Shown: piece by piece, positions 54,782 through 63,205 of the stretch
How the letters are laid out: each line of letters starts with the position of its first letter
How positions within the stretch are numbered: the stretch's first letter is position 1
Assembly: GCF_022867865.1 (NCBI RefSeq)
Contig: NZ_JALIEC010000004.1
Coordinates: 310,001 to 374,000, forward strand
Direction of reading: 5' to 3'
DNA length: 64,000 bases
Source of the DNA: Phaeobacter sp. J2-8
GTDB lineage: Bacteria; Pseudomonadota; Alphaproteobacteria; Rhodobacterales; Rhodobacteraceae
Program-made: the position numbers and the translations under genes
The notes under the pieces: model-generated
Told to the model about the DNA's origin: nothing
Databases searched by the model: none
The model's input: only the letters and a program-made list of their open reading frames with translations

Positions 54782-55869
54782 TGGCCAATGTTCAAATCAA
54801 CCAAGTCAGGAAAAGCTATGGGCCGGTGGAAATCCTGCATGGCATCGACCTTGGCATCAAGGATCGCGAATTTGTTGCCCTGGTAGGGCCATCGGGCTGC
54901 GGAAAATCCACATTGCTGCGGATCATCGCCGGGCTGGAGGAACTGGGTCAGGGCGAGATCAGCATTGACGGCGATGTCGTGAACGACCTGACGCCCAAGG
55001 ACCGCGACATCGCGATGGTGTTCCAGTCCTATGCGCTTTACCCGCATAAGAACGTCTATGAAAACATGGCCTTCACCCTTAAAATGCGGGGGGCCAAACG
55101 GGATGAGATTGACCAGAAGGTGCGCGCCGCTGCGGATGCGCTGAACCTGACGGATTACCTTGATCGCAGCCCCGCGCAGCTTTCTGGCGGACAACGCCAG
55201 CGGGTGGCGATGGGGCGGGCATTGGTGCGCAAGCCCAAGGTGTTCCTGTTTGACGAACCCTTGTCGAACCTTGACGCGAAGCTGCGTGTCGAAATGCGGA
55301 CGGAAATCCGGCGGCTGCACCAGGATCTTGAGGCGACCTCGGTTTATGTGACCCATGATCAGGTCGAAGCAATGACAATGGCCGACCGGATCGTGGTGTT
55401 GCACGACGGTCATATCGTCCAACAGGGCGCCCCGATGGAGCTTTATGATCGCCCGGCGACGGTTTTTGTGGCCTCGTTCATTGGCTCGCCGCAGATGAAC
55501 CTTTTTGATGGCCAGTTGCAGCATAGCGGGGGGCGCGCTGCGCTGACCCTGACGGATGGATCTGGCGTCGATCTTGGCGGGCGTTTTGCCCCGACCGACG
55601 CCGACGTGACATGGGGCATCCGCCCCGATGATCTGTCGCTTTGTGCGCCGGGTGCGGGTGTGTTGCAGGGGCAGGTGGCCGTGGTGGAACACACCGGCGG
55701 CGAGGTGCTGGTCTTTGCGGATACCGCCATCGGCAATCTTTGTGTGCGGGCCCCGGCGCGCACCCCGGTGCCGCGCGTGGGCGAAACAACCGGCATCGCG
55801 ATGGACAACGACCGTCTGCACCTGTTCAGCCGCCCCGCCGGACAGCGCATCGCCGAGATCGGGGTCTGA
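54781..55869 (+). CDS. Sugar ABC transporter ATP-binding protein (UgpC/MalK type)
   Basis: A 362-residue ATPase with GPSGCGKSTLLRIIAGLE (Walker A), AQLSGGQRQRVAMGRALV (signature), VFLFDEPLSNLDAKLR (Walker B) and a C-terminal TOBE-type domain of about 120 residues, standard for the MalK/UgpC group. Its ATG overlaps the previous stop. It powers the two permeases that follow. Confidence 0.95.
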   Translation: MANVQINQVRKSYGPVEILHGIDLGIKDREFVALVGPSGCGKSTLLRIIAGLEELGQGEISIDGDVVNDLTPKDRDIAMVFQSYALYPHKNVYENMAFTLKMRGAKRDEIDQKVRAAADALNLTDYLDRSPAQLSGGQRQRVAMGRALVRKPKVFLFDEPLSNLDAKLRVEMRTEIRRLHQDLEATSVYVTHDQVEAMTMADRIVVLHDGHIVQQGAPMELYDRPATVFVASFIGSPQMNLFDGQLQHSGGRAALTLTDGSGVDLGGRFAPTDADVTWGIRPDDLSLCAPGAGVLQGQVAVVEHTGGEVLVFADTAIGNLCVRAPARTPVPRVGETTGIAMDNDRLHLFSRPAGQRIAEIGV

Positions 55870-55870
55870 T

Positions 55871-56749
55871 ATGTATTCGATCAAACGTCATCCCTATTTC
55901 TTTATGTCCCTGTTCGCCCCGGCGCTGTTTCTGGTGGGGGGGCTGCTGCTCTATCCTATCGTCAACGGCATCTGGCTGAGCTTCACCAATGCCTCGCCGC
56001 TGCGCCCGACGACCGACTTTGTGGGGTTGGGCAATTATGTCTATCTGTTCGAAGATCCCCAGTTCTGGGATGTGCTGGGCAACACCGTCTTTATCTGTAG
56101 CGTGTCCACGATTTTCTGCACCGTTCTGGGGTTGATCGTGGCGCTGTTGCTGGACAGTGGCATCCGCTTTGTCGGCTTCTTCCGTGCCGCCGTTTTTCAG
56201 GTCTGGGTGGTGCCGTGGATCGTGATTGCCATCCTCTGGGGCTGGCTGTTCAACGATGAATGGGGGATCGTGAACCACTTCCTGCGCAGCATCGGTGTGG
56301 TCGAGGGCCAGATGGCCTGGCTGTTCGAGACAGAGCTGGCGCCCTGGGTGGTGATCTTTGCCTATTCCTGGCGCGCGGTGCCCTTTGTCATGGTGATTGC
56401 CCTTGCCGCATTGCAGGGCATCCCCAAGGAAATTCAGGAGGCGGCCGAGATCGACGGCGCCGGATATTTCAACCGGCTGCGTCATATCCTTTTGCCGCTG
56501 TTGCAGAACATCGTGATGACCGCCGCGTTGCTTGAGGCCGTGCGCTTTCTGCAAGAGGTCACAATTCCGCTGGTGCTGACCCAGGGCGGGCCGATCGGTG
56601 CGACCAATGTGCTCAGCCTGTTCACCTACAAGGCCGCTTTCACTGAATGGGATTTCGGGCTTGCCGCCGCCGCTGGCACTTTCTGGTTGGTCTTCGTGAT
56701 CATCTTTGCCGGCATCTATAACCGCGTTGCGCTGAGGAAATCCGCATGA
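55871..56749 (+). CDS. Sugar ABC transporter permease (MalF type)
   Basis: A 292-residue permease starting MYSIKRHPYFFMSLFAPALF, with six predicted helices and the conserved cytoplasmic loop EAAEIDGAGYFNRLRHILLP that docks to the ATPase. It pairs with the next gene. Confidence 0.95.
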   Translation: MYSIKRHPYFFMSLFAPALFLVGGLLLYPIVNGIWLSFTNASPLRPTTDFVGLGNYVYLFEDPQFWDVLGNTVFICSVSTIFCTVLGLIVALLLDSGIRFVGFFRAAVFQVWVVPWIVIAILWGWLFNDEWGIVNHFLRSIGVVEGQMAWLFETELAPWVVIFAYSWRAVPFVMVIALAALQGIPKEIQEAAEIDGAGYFNRLRHILLPLLQNIVMTAALLEAVRFLQEVTIPLVLTQGGPIGATNVLSLFTYKAAFTEWDFGLAAAAGTFWLVFVIIFAGIYNRVALRKSA

Positions 56750-57630
56750 CCCAATCCCTGACGATGAGCCGCCGCGCCAGCCCAAGCCGCATTTCCCGAA
56801 CCCTGCGCCGCCGCGCCAACCTGGGCATGATTTACGTCTGTGTCACCGCGTTGGTCATGGTGATGCTGATCCCGGTGGGCTGGATGCTCTCGACCTCGTT
56901 CAAACCGCTCAAGGACGTGTTTCAGATCCCGCCGCGCTGGATTCCAGAGGTCATCACCTTTCAAAACTATGCCGCCCAGTTCAACGAGGTGCTGGGAACC
57001 CTGACGCTGAATTCGCTGATCGTGGCGGTCTGTGCCGCGGCGCTGTCGACATTTGTCGGCGCGATGACCGCCTATGGCATCTCGCGTTTCCGCTTTCGGG
57101 GCGGGCCGGTTTTGATGCTGTTCTTTATGGGGTCGCTGGCGTTTCCGGTGCCGCTGATCATGATCTCGCTTTACGGGCTGTTCGTGAAACTGGGGCTGCT
57201 CAACACCTATGCTGCGCTGGTTCTGGGCCATACGGCGATCACCATTCCGGTGTCGATCTGGCTGCTCAAGAACTTCTTCGACCAGCTCCCGCGTGAGGTC
57301 GAAGAAGCCGCCTATGTCGATGGCGCGACGCCGCTCAAGGTGTTTGTGTTCATCGTTTTGCCAATGGCGCGGCCCGCGCTGGCGGCTTCGGCGATCTTTG
57401 TCTTTGTGGTCAGCTGGAATGAACTGTTGTTCGGCCTGACCTTTACCAGCACCACCGACATGCGCCCACTGCCCGCCGGGATTACCCTGATCTTCCTTCA
57501 GGAATTCGAAGGCGCCTGGAGCGAGATGATGGCGCTTGCGGTGATCGTGTCTGTTCCGGTGCTGGTGCTCTTTTTCTTCTTTCAAAAAACCTTTCTGCGC
57601 GGCGTTACGGCCGGTGCGGTCAAAGGCTGA
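56746..57630 (+). CDS. Sugar ABC transporter permease (MalG type)
   Basis: A 294-residue permease overlapping the previous gene by four bases. It has the loop EEAAYVDGATPLKVFVFIVL and the C-terminal end FLRGVTAGAVKG that is the signature of MalG-type permeases. Confidence 0.95.
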   Translation: MTQSLTMSRRASPSRISRTLRRRANLGMIYVCVTALVMVMLIPVGWMLSTSFKPLKDVFQIPPRWIPEVITFQNYAAQFNEVLGTLTLNSLIVAVCAAALSTFVGAMTAYGISRFRFRGGPVLMLFFMGSLAFPVPLIMISLYGLFVKLGLLNTYAALVLGHTAITIPVSIWLLKNFFDQLPREVEEAAYVDGATPLKVFVFIVLPMARPALAASAIFVFVVSWNELLFGLTFTSTTDMRPLPAGITLIFLQEFEGAWSEMMALAVIVSVPVLVLFFFFQKTFLRGVTAGAVKG

Positions 57631-57661
57631 TCACGTTTCAACAAACCAATGGGAGGATACC

Positions 57662-58936
57662 ATGAAACATCTGAAAACAAGCCTGACGGCGCTGGCCATC
57701 GGCATGGCCGCCACCGGGGGCGCACAGGCAGAAGAGCTTGTCTATTCCGGCTGGCTTGGCACCTATAGCTATCTTGAGCCGGTCGCAGGCGAGATGGAAA
57801 AGAAGTTCGAGGAACAACATCCCGGTGTGGATTTCATCCGTCAGGACGTGCCGTTCGAAAAAGCGCTTGATCAGGCCACAGTCGCCCATCTGGGCGGCAA
57901 TGCCTCGGACCTCATTCACCTGATCCCAGGCTGGGTGCCCGCGATGGAGGCGATTGGCGGGCTGGCGCCGCTGGATGATCTCTTTACCGAGGATGAACTG
58001 GCACAGATCCCCGATGCGGCGCTGGATGCCCTGCGTTTTGATGACGGCAAGCTTTATGCGCTGCCTTGGGTGCCGGGCCCGGTGATGATGCTCTATAACC
58101 GCAACCTTCTGGAACAGGCCGGGTTCGATCCCGATCAACCGCCCACCACATGGGACGGGTTGAAAGAGATGATCATGGGCATCTGTGCCTTGCCTGCGGG
58201 CGATGATGGCAAGATCTATGGTCTGGCATTGCGCAGCTGGTCCAACCCCAACGCGGTGCAATGGTCGATCCCGTGGATCTATGGCTTTGGCGGCGACGTG
58301 GTGGATGACGAAGGCAATGTTGCCTTCAACACTCCGGAAACCGTGGCGGCCTATTCCTGGTTGCAGGACATTTCCGAAGCGGGTTGCGCGCCCGATGGCT
58401 TCTCTGTGGGTGAGACCCGCAATCTGATGGCGGCGGGCAAGGCCGGTTTCATCCTCGAAGGGCCCTGGGGCCGGGGGCTGTTCAACAACCTGTCGGAAAA
58501 CACCATCAAGACCGCGCCCGATGGCGATATCTGGGTTGCACCGCTGCCTAATGCGCCGGACGGCAGCCACCGCACGATCGGCAACAGCCATGTGATCGCC
58601 GTCTCCAGCGCCGCCGAGGACAAACAGCTTGCGGCGGATTTCATCAAGCTGATCCTGTTCGATCAGGGCATCACCGACATGTACTATGAGCGTAGCGATC
58701 AGGTTTCGACACCTTCTGCCGATCTGCTGTCCAAGGGGCCGATGGGCGCGGATGCCTTTACCCAGGCTTTTGTCAAAGAGCTTGAGGTCTATAACGAGTT
58801 GCCGATCAAACATCCAAAGTTCTATGCGATCCTCGACAAGGTTGTGCCGGAGTATCAGCGCATTCTGAAGGGGGGCGATATTGAATCGTCGCTTGCCGCT
58901 GCGGACAAGCAGATCCAGCGTCTTCTGGCGCGTTAA
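57662..58936 (+). CDS. Extracellular sugar-binding protein of the ABC transporter
   Basis: The start at 57662 has GGGAGG just upstream and encodes a clear signal peptide (MKHLKTSLTALAIGMAATGG, cleavage after AQA). The 424-residue protein has the type-1 solute-binding layout: GGNASDLIHLIPGWVPAMEA, ALPWVPGPVMMLYNRNLLEQ and AGKAGFILEGPWGRGLFNN. It brings the sugar ligand to the permease pair encoded just upstream. Confidence 0.94.
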   Translation: MKHLKTSLTALAIGMAATGGAQAEELVYSGWLGTYSYLEPVAGEMEKKFEEQHPGVDFIRQDVPFEKALDQATVAHLGGNASDLIHLIPGWVPAMEAIGGLAPLDDLFTEDELAQIPDAALDALRFDDGKLYALPWVPGPVMMLYNRNLLEQAGFDPDQPPTTWDGLKEMIMGICALPAGDDGKIYGLALRSWSNPNAVQWSIPWIYGFGGDVVDDEGNVAFNTPETVAAYSWLQDISEAGCAPDGFSVGETRNLMAAGKAGFILEGPWGRGLFNNLSENTIKTAPDGDIWVAPLPNAPDGSHRTIGNSHVIAVSSAAEDKQLAADFIKLILFDQGITDMYYERSDQVSTPSADLLSKGPMGADAFTQAFVKELEVYNELPIKHPKFYAILDKVVPEYQRILKGGDIESSLAAADKQIQRLLAR

Positions 58937-58982
58937 TCGGAGCAGGCCTGCGGCGGGCACGCCGTGGGCCATTTATCCTGAC

Positions 58983-60587
58983 ATGAAAACCTATGATTAT
59001 ATTGTGGTGGGGGCAGGTGCCGGAGGTTCTGCTGCTGCGTCACGTTTGGCCCAGGGCGGTCGACATTCCGTATTGCTGATCGAGGCCGGGCGGGACGATC
59101 CCTGGCATTGGCTGCGGGTGCCATTGGGCATCGGCAAGGTGCTGACGGGCAAGCGCGCGCTGTGGCGGTATTGGACCGCGCCGGAACCACATCTGAACAA
59201 CCGCGAGATCTTCTGGCCACGTGGCCGGGTTTGGGGCGGCACCTCGACGGTGAACGGGATGCTCTGGGTGCGGGGCGATCCGGCGGAATACAACAGCTGG
59301 GCGGCGCAGGGCTGTGACGGCTGGGACCATGCGTCGCTTTTGCCGCGCTTCCAGCGGATGGAAAGCACGACATTGGGGGAGGATGCGCAGCGCGGGCGCG
59401 ATGGCCCGGTGCATGTCACGCGCTATGGCCCCGATGACCCGCTGTCGGACGGATTTATTGCGGCGTGCGAGGGCGCGGGCATTGCGCGCACCGATGATTA
59501 TAACGGCGCGCAGTATGGCGGCGTGGCCTATTTACAGACGAACACCCGGCGCGGGTTGCGCCATGGCGCGCGCGAGGCCTATTTGCATCGGATGCAAGAC
59601 CACGCGGGGCTGGACATCCTGTCGGATGCCGTGGTGCAGCGGGTTGATTTCGATGGTGCGCGGGCGGTGTCCGTTGTCGTGAAACGCGCGGGACAGCAGG
59701 AACACTATGCCTGCCGGGGCGAGATCATCCTTGCCGCCGGGGCGATAGACACACCAAAGCTGTTGGAACTGTCCGGCATCGGTCAGGGCGCGCGATTGCG
59801 CCAGCTCGGGATCAATGTGGTGCATGACCTGCCCGGCGTGGGCGAGGGGCTGCGCGATCACCTGCATACGCGGTTGTCCTTTCGCTGTCGCAACGTCGTG
59901 ACCTTGAACCAGATCATGCATAATCCGTTGCGCAAGGCGCTGTTTGGCCTGCGCTATCTGCTGCGACGTGATGGTTTGATGTCGGGGTCGACCTCAACCG
60001 TACATGCACTGGTGCGCACGGGCGATGGCCCCGGCCAACCGGATATGAAGTTGCAATTGCATCCCATGTCCTCGGCCGATGCGCGCGCCGCTGGCAAGCT
60101 GGTGTTCGACCGGTTTCCCGGCTTTGGCATCGGGACGTTCCCCCTGCGCCCCCGCGCCACGGGGTCGGTGCATTTGGGCTCTGCCGATCCTGACACGCCG
60201 CCGGTGATTGTGGCGAATTATCTAGGCAATCCAGAGGATCTGGTGCGGGCGGTTGCCGGTGTGCGCCTTGCCCGAAAGGTCGCGCAGCAGCCTGCCTTGG
60301 CGGCGTTTGACCCGGTTGAAATCCGACCCGGCGATGTGGCGCAAAGCGATGATGACATCGCCGCATTCATCCGCGAGACCGGCACAACCTCTTATCATCC
60401 GGTCGGCAGTTGCCGGATGGGCGAAGGGCGCGAAGCGGTTGTCGATGCAAGATTGCGGGTTCGCGGGATCACGGGGCTGCGCATCGCAGATGCGTCGATC
60501 TTTCCCACCATGCCCTCGGCCAACACCCATGCCCCCAGTCTTCTGGCCGGTGAAATGGTGGCCGACTTCATCCTTGCCGGATCCTAA
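58983..60587 (+). CDS. GMC-family FAD-dependent oxidoreductase
   Basis: The protein begins MKTYDYIVVGAGAGGSAAAS (FAD-binding GxGxxG) and has PRGRVWGGTSTVNGMLWVRG, the GMC signature, GEIILAAGAIDTPKLLELSG, and the C-terminal active-site region TSYHPVGSCRMGEG with SANTHAPSLLAGEM. About 534 residues, close to choline dehydrogenase-like and alcohol/sugar oxidoreductases. The ATG at 58983 was chosen because upstream codons are unlike the family. As the last gene of the operon it may oxidise the sugar or a sugar alcohol. Confidence 0.92.
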   Translation: MKTYDYIVVGAGAGGSAAASRLAQGGRHSVLLIEAGRDDPWHWLRVPLGIGKVLTGKRALWRYWTAPEPHLNNREIFWPRGRVWGGTSTVNGMLWVRGDPAEYNSWAAQGCDGWDHASLLPRFQRMESTTLGEDAQRGRDGPVHVTRYGPDDPLSDGFIAACEGAGIARTDDYNGAQYGGVAYLQTNTRRGLRHGAREAYLHRMQDHAGLDILSDAVVQRVDFDGARAVSVVVKRAGQQEHYACRGEIILAAGAIDTPKLLELSGIGQGARLRQLGINVVHDLPGVGEGLRDHLHTRLSFRCRNVVTLNQIMHNPLRKALFGLRYLLRRDGLMSGSTSTVHALVRTGDGPGQPDMKLQLHPMSSADARAAGKLVFDRFPGFGIGTFPLRPRATGSVHLGSADPDTPPVIVANYLGNPEDLVRAVAGVRLARKVAQQPALAAFDPVEIRPGDVAQSDDDIAAFIRETGTTSYHPVGSCRMGEGREAVVDARLRVRGITGLRIADASIFPTMPSANTHAPSLLAGEMVADFILAGS

Positions 60588-60718
60588 AAAGGGTGGCGTT
60601 TAACGCCCAGGCCTCTTGCCGGATGTGTTGGAAGGCCCAGCATAATTGTGAAAGCACTATGGTTCGCAAAAGGCCTGATGCCCCAGGATGCCGGCTGTGC
60701 GGACGACGTCGCCATTGC

Positions 60719-60937
60719 TCAAACGCCTGAGCTGATCATCTCTCGGATTTTCACGGCCTTCTCGAAGTGATCAAGCTCATGTGTCTTGATCCACCATTCA
60801 GCCGCCTCCATGAGCAATTCCGGATCGTCATTCTTATTGGCAAAAAATGCATAGAATGAAAGACCTACAGTCTCCCCCTTCTTCGCAATTTTGTCATTGC
60901 AGACTGCGATTGCCTTCGTTCTTAGAGTGGACCTCAT
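60719..60937 (-). CDS. Small conserved-looking protein, 72 aa
   Basis: The frame encodes MRSTLRTKAIAVCNDKIAKK, then GETVGLSFYAFFANKNDDPE and WWIKTHELDHFEKAVKIREM. The composition and spacing of aromatic and charged residues look like a real small folded protein, and I recall a similar DUF family (possibly DUF6500), but this is from memory only. It stands alone, convergent with the GMC gene. The function is unknown. Confidence 0.6.
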   Translation of the reverse strand: MRSTLRTKAIAVCNDKIAKKGETVGLSFYAFFANKNDDPELLMEAAEWWIKTHELDHFEKAVKIREMISSGV

Positions 60938-61278
60938 ATTAGTTGAACCTTACTGTTGGAGCTACACAGGCAAGAACATAGAGCGAACATCCGCGAGCCG
61001 CAATGCGATGTGTTTGGTCGGTCTGGGCGCTAAAGCGGACATGCGGCGGCGCAGCGAGCAAAATCCATTATTTTCGCCGCCCCGGTAGTCGGTTGTGCGG
61101 GACTTTTCAAACCTTCGCTGCAACAGCACCAATGTCCGGTTTAGTGAACCGTTCAACAAACGGTCCTGCTTGAGCGGTCAATGCTGGCGCGGCGAATGGC
61201 CCCATCACGGAGTTTCGCAATGCTGAGAGCCCCTGCGTTGCAATATTCCAAAGCTGACACTCGATAAGTAAGCATGGA
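60938..61278. other. Intergenic stretch, no supported gene
   Basis: Short frames on both strands are unconvincing. A motif with GCGGACATGCGGCGGCGCAG near 61040 resembles a sequence that recurs between genes in this bacterial group, perhaps a degenerate repeat; related wording (AGCGGACATCCG) appears near 63060. Confidence 0.35.
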
Positions 61279-62340
61279 CTATGCCGGATACGTTTTATCA
61301 ATAGTCCGCTTTAGTGATGCCAATTGTTCGTTGAGATATTCCCAGTTACTTGGTGTAGAAATTTCGTCTGCTTCCCGAAGAAATAAATCGGATTGATCAG
61401 ACGCAGCTTGAGACAGTTCAGACAAAATGGATTGAAGGCGTTGTTGTACATCGATCAACGTCGGTCGCAAATTGGGGGTAACTTGAAGGCAATCGGCTAC
61501 GACTGCAGCTAAACCTGTGTTCGAAAGGGGGCAGGCCACTTGACAAGCCCGATCCAGCCATTTCCGCCAGTAATTATCCTTTTGCAATCGATTGAACACA
61601 GGATTTTCACGGCTATGCCAAGCCCCAATCTGAACACCCTCTGGGTGCTCCCCGCGTGAGATCATCTCATGTAATATTATTCCAACTACAAACGAGCTGG
61701 TCCATTCTCCCAATGGCTGCTTTTTCCATTGTTCCGGAGCCATGTAGGGTCGACTTCCGCGAAACTCACTAATCTCTGAAGCGAGGTTCACACTGCCAAA
61801 ATCTGCAACCTTTGGTCGGAACCAAAAATCAGTATTTGGGAGGCTTTTAATACTGCTTCTCAAATCACGAACAAAGATGTTTTCTGGTTTCAAATCTTGA
61901 TGGATTAATCCTCTTGCATGACAATGTGATAACCCCGAAATCAATTGAATCATCAGCATTAACCGGCCTGTATCTCCGAGCGCATCGGACGCAATATAGG
62001 AGGAGAGATCACCTTCCCATCGGCGAAAGTAGGCAACGGGAACACCCAAAATCATAGAAATTTTGAAAGGCCCGTGAACATTCGGATGATAGTGGGATTT
62101 CGCTTGCGTTTCCAGTTCGCGAAGGAAGCGAAGGGCTCGTTCTCTTGATTGAATTGGCTCTTTCTTTTTGGGGTATTTTGCCACGATATAGCGGGGACTA
62201 ACATTCGCGCCGTTGTCCAAGTATACAATCGCTCCAGAAAAGCCTTCACCAGTTCCGATGGCTTTTTGAGCTTTGCCGTGGAAAGCAATTAGGTCATTCC
62301 TCTTCTCTGCTGGGAGCTCGTCGAAGGCCGATGCTATCAT
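61279..62340 (-). CDS. Hanks-type serine/threonine protein kinase
   Basis: The 353-residue protein has the main kinase landmarks: Lys55 in YIVAKYPKKK (subdomain II), the catalytic loop IHQDLKPENIF with Asp149, Lys151 and Asn154 (HQD in place of HRD), the metal motif ADFGSVN with Asp180, and MAPEQW for the P+1 region. The N-terminus has a Gly-rich loop-like segment GTGEGFSGAIVY. The last 60 residues are outside the kinase fold and helical. No transmembrane helix or sensor domain is evident, so it is cytoplasmic. The peptide gene upstream is in the same direction, 33 bases away in its repaired form. Its target is unknown. Confidence 0.9.
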   Translation of the reverse strand: MIASAFDELPAEKRNDLIAFHGKAQKAIGTGEGFSGAIVYLDNGANVSPRYIVAKYPKKKEPIQSRERALRFLRELETQAKSHYHPNVHGPFKISMILGVPVAYFRRWEGDLSSYIASDALGDTGRLMLMIQLISGLSHCHARGLIHQDLKPENIFVRDLRSSIKSLPNTDFWFRPKVADFGSVNLASEISEFRGSRPYMAPEQWKKQPLGEWTSSFVVGIILHEMISRGEHPEGVQIGAWHSRENPVFNRLQKDNYWRKWLDRACQVACPLSNTGLAAVVADCLQVTPNLRPTLIDVQQRLQSILSELSQAASDQSDLFLREADEISTPSNWEYLNEQLASLKRTIDKTYPA

Positions 62341-62446
62341 ATAGGGAAGTCCTCATAGTTCATATTTTAATGCTTATTCACCGCCATCTCCGCCACACGC
62401 TACGTCATTTCCGGCACCAAATCCGGTAGTTTCACAAGTCGTTGCC

Positions 62447-62461
62447 TGCCCCCCCCCCCCC
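62447..62461. repeat. 13-base homopolymeric C tract (G on the coding strand)
   Basis: A run of 13 C at about 62449-62461 lies inside the peptide gene. Its length decides whether the gene's second repeat is read in frame. Confidence 0.9.
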
Positions 62462-62593
62462 ACACGAAATAGTATTACCCTCACCATTGCCCGTTGTTTC
62501 ACATGTTGTGGCACCGGCTGAAGCAAAAGTGGCGAACTCACCTGTGGCGAATGCGATTGCAGTTGTGAAAGTAAGTATTCTCCTGAAGACCTC

Positions 62594-62638
62594 GATTGCT
62601 GATTGCTGATTGCTGATTGCTGATTGCTGATTGCTGAT
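62594..62638. repeat. Heptanucleotide repeat, six copies of GATTGCT
   Basis: Six perfect head-to-tail copies of GATTGCT at 62594-62635, plus GAT, lie within the first codons of the peptide gene. As 7 is not a multiple of 3, each gain or loss of a unit shifts the frame. Confidence 0.95.
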
Positions 62639-62650
62639 CTTCGTGAACAC

Positions 62651-63205
62651 TTATTGAGTGTTCGTTAGATCTTTATCTCGAACATGACTTTGTTGCGCAA
62701 ATACCCCTTTGGGTTTGCTTCTCGTTATAGCTAACAAAATTAGCCGATGGCAACAATGAGTTGGATTCCAAGAGCGGTGAAGCCCCTGAGAGTGGCGGAA
62801 CGGATTTCAACCTTCATGACCTGCCGATGAAGTCGTGCGCACTAAGGAGATGGCCCATTAGTTTCAAACAGTTCATCTTTGTGTCGACCCGGCTTCGGCT
62901 GTGGTATCCCGCCAAGCGTCGCCGAAGCGCGCGGACGAAATGCGCAGAGTACCGTAAGCTCTCCTTTAGGGCACGGTTGAAAAACGGCAAATTTCCGGCT
63001 GCCAAAAACTCCGTTCAAAACCTAAGCGGTTGTTGAACGTTTTTGATTGTCCTTCGGTAGCGGACATCCGTACACCATGCAGCATCTGCCAAAATGGACT
63101 CGAAACCGACGTTCCCCCCTTTTTGACGGTCGCGATCATCAACACATCCGGTAAGGGTGCCGCCCAACGCGGGCGGCACCTATTCCGAACCACCGGTTGA
63201 ACGGA
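62651..63205. other. Intergenic stretch, possible IS remnant
   Basis: About 555 bases without a supported gene. The segment near 62690-62830 (from ACTTTGTTGCGCAAAT on) looks like the end of an IS5-group element, but I cannot confirm it, and no transposase reading is seen. The right part has no features apart from the short motif near 63060 mentioned for the other gap. Confidence 0.3.

Larger units (their letters stand above)
62374..62650 (-). pseudogene. Small secreted-looking repeat peptide with two length-variable tracts, out of frame as read
   Basis: From GTG 62650 the frame reads SNQQSAISNQQSAIEVFRRI, then a hydrophobic stretch (ILTFTTAIAFATGEF), then ATTCETTGNGEGNTISCGGG, and stops at 62432 as read. 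If the 13-base G tract is 12, the frame continues as QATTCETTGFGAGNDVACGG, a second copy of the ATTCETTG motif, and ends at 62374, 33 bases before the kinase. The protein would have a signal-like start and two Cys-bearing repeats. The start region consists of six copies of a heptanucleotide. No ribosome site is clear and no family is known. Confidence 0.55.

Noticed and set aside
54772-55884. A 370-codon minus-strand frame opposite the ABC ATPase
   Set aside because: The plus-strand ATPase has Walker and signature motifs, so the opposite frame is a shadow.
57638-58972. A 444-codon minus-strand frame opposite the sugar-binding protein gene
   Set aside because: The plus-strand gene has a signal peptide and family motifs; the opposite frame has none.
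62594-62638. Short tandem repeat considered as a CRISPR or iteron array
   Set aside because: The unit is only 7 bases with no spacers, so it is a simple-sequence repeat.
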